The position numbers and the translations under genes are program-made. This document shows positions 42,334-49,278 of a stretch of DNA of 64,000 bases, one piece after another (position 1 is the stretch's first letter; each line of letters opens with the position of its first letter). Origin of the DNA: Cellulomonas sp. JH27-2. Lineage in GTDB: Bacteria; Actinomycetota; Actinomycetes; Actinomycetales; Cellulomonadaceae. The notes beneath the pieces were generated by a model. It was not told the origin of the DNA. It searched no databases and saw nothing but the letters and a program-made list of their open reading frames with translations. The DNA lies in contig NZ_JACYFR010000005.1 in assembly GCF_014837175.1 (NCBI RefSeq), positions 186,001 through 250,000 on the forward strand. The letters run 5' to 3'.

Positions 42334-44940
42334 ATGGACCCGAGCGCCAGCAAGCACCTCGTCGTCGTCGGCGGCGGCATGGTCGCCCAGCGTCTCGTCG
42401 AGGCGTTGCGCGACCGCGACGCGGCCGGGGCCTGGCGCATCACGGTCCTCGCCGAGGAGCCGCGCCGGCCCTACGACCGCGTCGCGCTGACCAGCTACTT
42501 CTCCGGCCGTGACGCCGAGGACCTCGCGCTCGGCGACCCTGCGCTGTGGCACGACCCGCTCGTCACGCTGGTCCGCGACGACAAGGTCGTGACGATCGAC
42601 CGAGCAGCCCGGACCGTCACCACCGGGCGCGGCCGCGTAGAGCACTACGACCACCTCGTGCTGGCGACGGGCTCGTCGGCGTGGGTCCCGCCCATCGAGG
42701 GCGCCGACCTGCCGGGCGTCTTCGTCTACCGCACGATCGACGACGTCGCGGAGCTGCGTGGTTACGTCGAGGCCATGGGGCAGGGCAAGGTCGTGCGCGG
42801 TGCCGTCCTGGGCGGTGGCCTCCTGGGCCTCGAGGCGGCGGGCGCGCTCCAGGCGCTCGGTGCCCAGACAACCGTCCTCCAGGTCGGCACGCACCTCATG
42901 TCCGCGCAGGTGGACCTGGGCGGCGGCGAGGCGCTGCGCCGCCTCATCAACGGCCTGGGCGTCGGGGTCCGGCTCAACGCGGCGACGACGAGGATCCGAC
43001 CGCACCGCCGCGGCGGCGTGGGCCGGCTCGACCTGGCCGACGGCGGCCGGCTCGACGCCGACGTCGTCGTGATCGCCGCGGGTGTGCGCCCGCGCGACGA
43101 GCTGGCCCGCGACGCGGGCCTCGAGATCGGGGCACGCGGCGGTGTCGTCGTCGACGACACGTGCCTGACCTCCGATCCCGCCATCTCCGGGGTCGGCGAG
43201 GTCGCGTGCATCCAGGGTGCCTGCATCGGCCTCGTCGCCCCCGGTTACGCGATGGCCGAGGTGACCGCCGACCGCCTGCTCGGCGGGGCGGCGCAGTTCC
43301 CGGGCGCCGACACCGCGACCAAGCTCAAGCTCTCCGGCGTCGACGTCGCGAGCTTCGGCGACGCGTTCGGCCAGACGCCCGGGGCGCTGGAGATCGTGTG
43401 GGCGGACCCGGTGGCGGGCGTCTACAAGAAGCTCGTGATGTCCGACGACGCGCGCACGCTGCTCGGCGGGGTCCTGGTCGGCGACGCGTCGGCGTACGCG
43501 AGCCTGCGCCCCATGCTGGGCCGGGAGCTGCCCGGCGACCCCGCCGCGTACCTGCTGCCGGAGGGCACGGGCGGCGCGCCCGACCTGGAGCTGCCCGACG
43601 ACGCCGGCGTGTGCTCGTGCAACAACGTGTCCGCGGGTGCCGTCCGCGGCGCGGTCACCGAACAAGGCTGCACCGACCTCGGCGCGGTCAAGGCGTGCAC
43701 CAAGGCCGGGACCAGCTGTGGCTCGTGCCTGCCCCTGGTCAAGAAGCTCGTCACGGGCGAGCTCACCAAGCAGGGCATCACCGTCTCGTCGGCCCTGTGC
43801 GAGCACTTCGCGCTGTCGCGGGCCCAGCTGTACGACGCGATCCGCGTGTCCGGGGTGCGGTCGTTCACCGAGGTCGTCGAGCGCTTCGGCACCCGGCAGG
43901 GCGCGCGCGGCTGCGACATCTGCAAGCCGGCGATCGGCTCGATCCTGGCGACGACGGCCCCCGCGCACGTGCTCGAGGGCGAGCGAGCCGCGCTGCAGGA
44001 CACCAACGACCACGTCATGGCCAACCTGCAGAAGGACGGCTCGTACTCGGTGGTCCCGCGCATCCCCGGCGGCGAGGTGACGCCGGCCGGGCTCATCGCG
44101 ATCGGATCGGTCGCGGAGGACTTCGGGCTCTACACCAAGATCACCGGCGGGCAGCGGATCGACCTGTTCGGCGCCCGCATCGACCAGCTCCCGCTCATCT
44201 GGCAGCGCCTGGTGGACGCGGGCTTCGAGTCCGGTCACGCGTACGGCAAGTCGCTGCGGACCGTGAAGTCCTGCGTCGGCTCGACGTGGTGCCGCTTCGG
44301 CGTGCAGGACTCCGTGGCGCTCGCGGTGCTGCTGGAACTGCGCTACCGCGGGCTGCGCTCGCCGCACAAGATCAAGCTCGGCGTCTCCGGGTGCGCACGC
44401 GAGTGCGCCGAGGCGCGGGGCAAGGACGTCGGCGTCATCGCGACCGACAAGGGCTGGAACCTGTACGTCGGTGGCAACGGCGGGTTCACCCCGCGGCACG
44501 CGCAGCTCCTGGCCGAGGACCTCGACACCGAGACGCTGATCCGCACCATCGACCGGTTCCTGCTCTACTACGTCCGCACGGCGGACCGCCTGCAGCGCAC
44601 GGCGCCGTGGGTCGACGACGTCGAGGGCGGGTTGGACGGCGTGCGCGCCGTGGTGCTGGAGGACTCGCTCGGCATCGCCGCGGACCTCGACGCGCAGATG
44701 GCGCGGCACGTGCTGGAGTACGAGGACGAGTGGAAGGCGACGCTCGAGGACCCCGAGAAGCTGCGACGGTTCGCCTCGTTCGTCAACGCCCCCGAGGTCG
44801 CCGACCCGTCGTTGGCGTACGTCCCCGAGCGCGGTCAGGTGCGGCCCGCGACGGCCGACGAGCGCGACGAGGCCCGCGAGGCGCAGCTGCGCGGCGAACC
44901 CGTGCTCGTCGCCGGATCAACCCTGGAGGTGCGGCGATGA
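42334..44940 (+). CDS. nirB: Assimilatory nitrite reductase (NAD(P)H), large subunit
   Basis: An 868-residue NirB that reduces nitrite to ammonium with six electrons. The N-terminal FAD/NAD-binding domain starts HLVVVGGGMVAQRLVEAL. A BFD-like [2Fe-2S] region follows (CSCNNVSAG near residue 427, then CTKAGTSCGSCLP). The siroheme/[4Fe-4S] domain has CVGSTWC near 647 and CARECAEARGKD near 687. GGAG lies before the ATG. It overlaps nirD by four bases and heads an operon that also makes its siroheme. Confidence 0.95.
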   Translation: MDPSASKHLVVVGGGMVAQRLVEALRDRDAAGAWRITVLAEEPRRPYDRVALTSYFSGRDAEDLALGDPALWHDPLVTLVRDDKVVTIDRAARTVTTGRGRVEHYDHLVLATGSSAWVPPIEGADLPGVFVYRTIDDVAELRGYVEAMGQGKVVRGAVLGGGLLGLEAAGALQALGAQTTVLQVGTHLMSAQVDLGGGEALRRLINGLGVGVRLNAATTRIRPHRRGGVGRLDLADGGRLDADVVVIAAGVRPRDELARDAGLEIGARGGVVVDDTCLTSDPAISGVGEVACIQGACIGLVAPGYAMAEVTADRLLGGAAQFPGADTATKLKLSGVDVASFGDAFGQTPGALEIVWADPVAGVYKKLVMSDDARTLLGGVLVGDASAYASLRPMLGRELPGDPAAYLLPEGTGGAPDLELPDDAGVCSCNNVSAGAVRGAVTEQGCTDLGAVKACTKAGTSCGSCLPLVKKLVTGELTKQGITVSSALCEHFALSRAQLYDAIRVSGVRSFTEVVERFGTRQGARGCDICKPAIGSILATTAPAHVLEGERAALQDTNDHVMANLQKDGSYSVVPRIPGGEVTPAGLIAIGSVAEDFGLYTKITGGQRIDLFGARIDQLPLIWQRLVDAGFESGHAYGKSLRTVKSCVGSTWCRFGVQDSVALAVLLELRYRGLRSPHKIKLGVSGCARECAEARGKDVGVIATDKGWNLYVGGNGGFTPRHAQLLAEDLDTETLIRTIDRFLLYYVRTADRLQRTAPWVDDVEGGLDGVRAVVLEDSLGIAADLDAQMARHVLEYEDEWKATLEDPEKLRRFASFVNAPEVADPSLAYVPERGQVRPATADERDEAREAQLRGEPVLVAGSTLEVRR

Positions 44941-45308
44941 CCGTGATGGAACGCACGTGGGTCGCGGTGTGCCGGCTCGACGACCTGGCGCGCGAGCGCG
45001 GCGCCGCGGCGCTGGTCGACGGCGTGCAGGTCGCGCTGTTCCGGCTGGCCGACGACCGCGTGCTGGCCGTCCAGCAGCACGACCCGTTCTGCGACGCGTA
45101 CGTCTTGTCGCGCGGCATCGTCGGGTCGCGGGCGGTGGACGGAGCCGAGGTGGCCACGGTCGCCTCGCCCATGCACAAGCAGGTGTTCGACCTGGTCACG
45201 GGCCGTTGCCTCGACCCGGTCGGCAAGGAGCCGGTGCGGGGCATGTCCGCCGACCTGCGGGTGTGGCCCGTGCGTGTGGTCGACGACGTGGTGGAGGTGG
45301 GGGCGTGA
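44937..45308 (+). CDS. nirD: Nitrite reductase small subunit
   Basis: A 123-residue NirD with a Rieske-like beta fold (WVAVCRLDDLARERGAAALVDGVQVALFRL, PMHKQVFDLVTGRCL). As in other NirD proteins the full set of Rieske Cys/His ligands is not present, so it is probably structural. GGAGGT precedes the ATG, which overlaps the nirB stop. Confidence 0.93.
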   Translation: MTVMERTWVAVCRLDDLARERGAAALVDGVQVALFRLADDRVLAVQQHDPFCDAYVLSRGIVGSRAVDGAEVATVASPMHKQVFDLVTGRCLDPVGKEPVRGMSADLRVWPVRVVDDVVEVGA

Positions 45309-46570
45309 CCACGATGCTGGGGCTCGAGCTGGCGGGCCGGCGCGTGCTCGTCGTCGGCGGGGGACCGGTCGCGGCACGCCGCGTCCAGGGCCTGCTGACC
45401 GACGCCGCGCACGTGGTCGTCGTCGCGCCGGCCGTGTGCGAGACCCTGCGCGACCAGCACCGCTGGGGTCTGGTGGAGTGGCACGCGCGCGAGGTCGCCG
45501 AGACCGACCTCGACGACGTCTGGCTGGTCCACACCGCAACGGGCGACCGCGGCGCCGACGCGGCGGTGGCGGGCTGGGCCCGGGACCGCCGGGTGTTCTG
45601 CGTCGCCGCGGGCGACGCCGCGCAGGGCAGCGCCCGCACGCCGGCGACCACGCGGTCGGGCGACGTCCTTGTCGGCGTGGTCTCCAACGGGCCGCCCGAC
45701 CCGGCCCGCACCGCCGTCGTGCGCGACGGGCTAGCCGAGCGGGTGCGCGACGTGGTCGACGAGCACCTGCGCGAGGGGCGCGTGGACCTGCGGGCGCGGC
45801 GGACGGTCGACGAGGGCCGCGTGGTGCTCGTCGGCGGCGGACCCGGTGACCTCGGCCTGCTGACGATCGCGGGCCGGCGCGCGCTGGCCGTCGCGGACGT
45901 CGTGGTCGTCGACCGGCTCGGCCCGGTCGAGGTGCTCGACGAGCTCGCGCCCGGCGTCGAGGTGATCGACGTCGGCAAGACTCCCGGTCACCACCCCGTC
46001 CCGCAGCACGAGATCGGCCGGATCCTGGTGGAGCAGGCCCAGCGCGGACGGGTCGTGGTGCGGCTCAAGGGCGGCGACCCGTTCGTCTACGGGCGTGGCG
46101 GCGAGGAGGTGCTCGCGTGCCGCGAGGCCGGCGTGCCCGTCGAGGTGATCCCCGGCGTGAGCAGCGCGCTCGCGGTGCCGGCTGCCGCCGGCATCCCGCT
46201 CACGCACCGTGGGACGGTCGGCGCCGTCCACGTCATGAACGGGCACGACGGCTGGTCACAGGCCGGTCTCGTCGGGCTGCGCGACGCGTCGTGCACCGTG
46301 GTGGTGCTCATGGGGGTCGCGGTGCTGGCGGACCTGGTGGGCCGCGCGCTGGAGTTCGGGGCCGCGCCGTCGACGCCCGTCGCGATCGTCGAGAGCGGGA
46401 CCACCGGGGCCCAGCGAGTCACCCGGGCGCCGCTCGGCGAGATCGTGCGCGTGGCGGGTCGCGTGGGTGTCCAGGCGCCGGCCGTGATCGTGCTGGGTGA
46501 CGTGGCCGCGCCGGGCCTGCTGGACGCCTCCCCGGCGCTGGGCCCCGAGCACGACACAATGACCACGTGA
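45305..46570 (+). CDS. cysG: Siroheme synthase: precorrin-2 dehydrogenase fused to uroporphyrinogen-III methyltransferase
   Basis: A 421-residue fusion. Residues 1-160 are the NAD-dependent precorrin-2 dehydrogenase (VLVVGGGPVAARRVQGLL, RTPATTRSGDVLVGV). Residues 175-410 are the SAM-dependent methyltransferase (VVLVGGGPGDLGLLTIAGRRAL, VRLKGGDPFVYGRGGEE, VIPGVSSALAVPAAAGIPLTHRG). It converts uroporphyrinogen III to sirohydrochlorin for NirB. The Fe insertion step is probably done by the CbiX-like gene two genes on. The GTG start overlaps nirD. Confidence 0.93.
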   Translation: MTTMLGLELAGRRVLVVGGGPVAARRVQGLLTDAAHVVVVAPAVCETLRDQHRWGLVEWHAREVAETDLDDVWLVHTATGDRGADAAVAGWARDRRVFCVAAGDAAQGSARTPATTRSGDVLVGVVSNGPPDPARTAVVRDGLAERVRDVVDEHLREGRVDLRARRTVDEGRVVLVGGGPGDLGLLTIAGRRALAVADVVVVDRLGPVEVLDELAPGVEVIDVGKTPGHHPVPQHEIGRILVEQAQRGRVVVRLKGGDPFVYGRGGEEVLACREAGVPVEVIPGVSSALAVPAAAGIPLTHRGTVGAVHVMNGHDGWSQAGLVGLRDASCTVVVLMGVAVLADLVGRALEFGAAPSTPVAIVESGTTGAQRVTRAPLGEIVRVAGRVGVQAPAVIVLGDVAAPGLLDASPALGPEHDTMTT

Positions 46571-47685
46571 ACGAGCCCATCGACCAGACGCTGGCGGGCC
46601 TCGTCGTGCTCGTCACCGCCGATCGACGCTCGGCCGAGCTCTCTGCGGCTCTGACCAGGCGCGGCGCGAGCGTCCGGCACGCCGCGTCGCTCGGTATGGT
46701 CCCGCACATCGACGACGCCGCTCTGCTGGCGGGCACGCGCTCCCTGCTGGCCGACCCTCCCGACACGGTCGTGGTGACGACGGGCATCGGGTTCCGCGGC
46801 TGGATCGAGGCCGCCGACGCGGCGGGCCTCGCCGAGCCGCTCGTCGGCATGCTGTCCCAGGCGCGCATCGTCGCCCGCGGGCCCAAGGCGCGTGGCGCCA
46901 TCCAGGCGGCGGGCCTGACGGCGGACTGGGTCGCCGAGTCGGAGACGAGCGCCGAGATGGCGGAGTTCCTGCTCGACGAGGGTGTGGCCGGTCACGACAT
47001 CGCGGTCCAGCACCACGGAGCCGGGTCGGACGGGCTCGACGAGGCGTTCCGGCTGGCCGGCGCGCGCGTGCGCAGCCTCGTCGTGTACCGCTGGGGTCCG
47101 CCTGCGGACCCCGCCGCCGTCGCCGCGTCCGTGCGGGCCGTCGCCGCGGGGGAGATCGACACCGTCGCGTTCACGTCGGCGCCCGGCGCGGCGGCGTGGC
47201 TCGAGGCCGCCGACGCCGCAGGGGTCACCGAGCGGATCGTGCGTCTGTGCCGGGACGGCCACGTGGTGACCGCGGCGGTCGGGCCCATCACGGCAGGCCC
47301 GCTGCTGGACCGCGGGATCGAGCCGCTGGTCCCGGAGCGCGGGCGGCTCGGCTCGCTCGTGCGCCTGATCATCGGCCACTACGGGGGGCTGCAGGCCCTC
47401 GACACGATCGCGGGCCCGCTCCAGGTCCACCGCGGTGCGGCGGTGCTCGACGGTCGCGTGCTGGCACTGACCCCCAGCGGGCTCGAGATCCTCCGGCTGC
47501 TCGCGGCCGCCCGCGGGTCCGTCGTCCTGCGCGACCTGGTCCTGGACGCGCTGCCCGGGGACTCGCGCGACCCGCACGCCGCCGAGGTCGCGATCGCCCG
47601 CCTGCGCGAGGCCACCGGCAGCCGCGCGCTGATCCGGACCGTGGTCAAGCGCGGCTACCGGCTCGAGCTGGCGGACGGCGCATGA
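46567..47685 (+). CDS. nnaR: NnaR-like regulator: HemD-like domain plus winged-helix DNA-binding domain
   Basis: A 372-residue protein. Residues 1-265 resemble uroporphyrinogen-III synthase (LVVLVTADRRSAELSAAL, RGPKARGAIQAAGL, DTVAFTSAPGAAAWLEAA). Residues 285-370 are an OmpR-type winged helix (LALTPSGLEILRLLAAARGSVVLRDLVLDAL, AIARLREATGSRALIRTVVKRGYRLE). This arrangement matches NnaR, a co-activator of nitrate/nitrite genes with GlnR in Streptomyces and Mycobacterium. Its place inside the nir operon fits autoregulation. The HemD part may sense a tetrapyrrole. Confidence 0.9.
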   Translation: MNEPIDQTLAGLVVLVTADRRSAELSAALTRRGASVRHAASLGMVPHIDDAALLAGTRSLLADPPDTVVVTTGIGFRGWIEAADAAGLAEPLVGMLSQARIVARGPKARGAIQAAGLTADWVAESETSAEMAEFLLDEGVAGHDIAVQHHGAGSDGLDEAFRLAGARVRSLVVYRWGPPADPAAVAASVRAVAAGEIDTVAFTSAPGAAAWLEAADAAGVTERIVRLCRDGHVVTAAVGPITAGPLLDRGIEPLVPERGRLGSLVRLIIGHYGGLQALDTIAGPLQVHRGAAVLDGRVLALTPSGLEILRLLAAARGSVVLRDLVLDALPGDSRDPHAAEVAIARLREATGSRALIRTVVKRGYRLELADGA

Positions 47686-48359
47686 CCGTGCTCGTCGGGT
47701 GCTCGCACGGCACCGACAACACCGACGGCCGCGAGGCGATCCGGTCGATCCTGACCGACGTGCGTGCCGCGCGGCCGGAGCTCGACGTGCGCGAGGCGTT
47801 CGTCGACGTGCAGATCCCCGAGGTCGCGGCCGTGGTCGCCGACGCGGTGGCGGGCGGGGGAGAGGCGGTCGTCGTGCCGCTGCTGCTGTCCGTCGGCTTC
47901 CACGTGCGGGTCGACATCGCGGAGGCGGTCGACCGCGAGGGCGCGGCCGCCGCACCTCCGCTCGGTCCCGACGACCGGCTCGTCGCGATCCTGCGCGACC
48001 GGCTCGACGCGGTGGGGCTCACGTCCGACGACGTCGTCGTGCTGGCCGCAGCGGGTTCCACCGACCCGGCCGCGGCCGTCGCGGTCGAGACCGTCGCCGC
48101 CGGGCTGGCGGACGCGATCGACTCGCCGGTGACGATCGGCTACGGCGCCGGCGCGAGCCCGACCGTCCCGCAGGCGGTGGCCGACGCGCGCGCGGGGCTG
48201 ACGACCGGCGGACGCGTCGTCGTCGCCTCCTACCTGCTGGCGCCCGGCTACTTCCACGACCGGGTCCTCGAGGCGGGAGCCGACGTGGTGAGCGCGCCGC
48301 TCGCGCCCGATCCGCGGCTCGCGGAGATCGTGCTGGACCGGTTCGACGCCTGCGTCTGA
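47682..48359 (+). CDS. Sirohydrochlorin chelatase, CbiX/SirB-like
   Basis: A 225-residue two-repeat CbiX-like protein (LVGCSHGTDNTDGREAI with the first active-site His; VVVPLLLSVGFHVRVDIAEAV; VVASYLLAPGYFHDRV). It should insert Fe2+ into sirohydrochlorin to make siroheme for NirB; cobalt insertion is the alternative. The ATG overlaps the nnaR stop. It is the last of five tightly overlapping genes. Confidence 0.9.
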   Translation: MTVLVGCSHGTDNTDGREAIRSILTDVRAARPELDVREAFVDVQIPEVAAVVADAVAGGGEAVVVPLLLSVGFHVRVDIAEAVDREGAAAAPPLGPDDRLVAILRDRLDAVGLTSDDVVVLAAAGSTDPAAAVAVETVAAGLADAIDSPVTIGYGAGASPTVPQAVADARAGLTTGGRVVVASYLLAPGYFHDRVLEAGADVVSAPLAPDPRLAEIVLDRFDACV

Positions 48360-48393
48360 CTTACAGTGCGGTAACCAAACGATGGGACGGGAC

Positions 48394-48422
48394 TTGCCCC
48401 CGCGCCGCGGACCCCGTAGGAA
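48394..48422 (+). promoter_or_regulatory. Promoter of the lipoprotein hydrolase gene
   Basis: TTGCCC (48394-48399), a 17-base spacer and TAGGAA (48417-48422), with GTG 48430 seven bases later: a leaderless sigma-A-type promoter that decides the start. Confidence 0.5.
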
Positions 48423-48429
48423 CAGTGGC

Positions 48430-49215
48430 GTGCACACCGACGTGACGACGCCCCGACGTGTCCTGCCGATGCGGACCGGCCTGGTGGCCGGTGCCTTGCT
48501 CGCGGCAGCGCTCACCACCAGCGCCTGCTCGGCGGGCGCCCCGGACCCGGGTCCTGCGCCGGCCTCGAGCGGGGCGGCTGGCATGACGTCCGCCAAGGCG
48601 CCGGACTGCCTGCCGTCGGGGACGCAGGCGGTCGCCGTCGCGTCCGGCGACGTCACGACGGCCGTCGCGGTGAGCGCGGGCGGGAGCCAGGGCGTGGTGC
48701 TCGCGCCGCAGAACGGCGGCGACTGGTGCCAGTGGGCGTCGGAGGCGAAGCACCTGGTCAGCAAGGGGTACCGGGTCGCGACGTTCACGTGGCCGGGCAC
48801 CGGGAACATCAAGGGAGAGGCCGCGATGCGATCCGCGGTGGACGCCCTGCACCAGGCGGGTGTCGAGAAGGTCGCCCTCGTCGGCGCCTCGAAGGGCGGC
48901 ACGTACGTCGTGGCGATGGCGCAGGAGCTGGGCGCCGTCGGCGTGGTCGCGCTGAGCCCGGCCTCGCGGTTCGAGGGGATGGACGCCCGCTCGACGTCGG
49001 TCGACTACACCGGCCCGCTGCTGGTGATCGCCGCGAGGGACGACAAGGACGTCTCGCGCGACGACTCCCAGCTGGTCTCGCGCCCCGACGAGGGGCCGTC
49101 GTTCTTCGAGGTACCGCTCGCTGCACACGGCGTCGCGATGCTCGCCGACGAGGACCACCACGACCACGTCGAGTTCCTCATCGACGACGAGCTCACCCGC
49201 GCCTTCGCCGGCTGA
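48430..49215 (+). CDS. Alpha/beta-hydrolase-like lipoprotein
   Basis: A 261-residue predicted lipoprotein. The signal (LPMRTGLVAGALLAAALTTSACS) gives Cys near residue 34. The mature part has an alpha/beta-hydrolase pattern: VVLAPQNGGDWCQWASEAKHLV, nucleophile elbow VGASKGG, an acidic residue in VIAARDDKDV and a late His in PLAAHGVAML. It is probably a surface esterase or peptidase; the substrate is unknown. GTG 48430 follows from the leaderless promoter; ATG 48469 is a shorter alternative. Confidence 0.75.
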   Translation: MHTDVTTPRRVLPMRTGLVAGALLAAALTTSACSAGAPDPGPAPASSGAAGMTSAKAPDCLPSGTQAVAVASGDVTTAVAVSAGGSQGVVLAPQNGGDWCQWASEAKHLVSKGYRVATFTWPGTGNIKGEAAMRSAVDALHQAGVEKVALVGASKGGTYVVAMAQELGAVGVVALSPASRFEGMDARSTSVDYTGPLLVIAARDDKDVSRDDSQLVSRPDEGPSFFEVPLAAHGVAMLADEDHHDHVEFLIDDELTRAFAG

Positions 49216-49228
49216 AACACCACGCAGC

Positions 49229-49267
49229 ACGAAGGGGTGAGCATCCAGCGGATGCTCACCCCTTCGT
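49229..49267. terminator. Bidirectional terminator, perfect 18-base stem
   Basis: ACGAAGGGGTGAGCATCC (49229-49246) pairs perfectly with GGATGCTCACCCCTTCGT (49250-49267) around an AGC loop, between two converging genes. It is the strongest hairpin in the window. Confidence 0.92.
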
Positions 49268-49278
49268 CGTGGCCAGGC

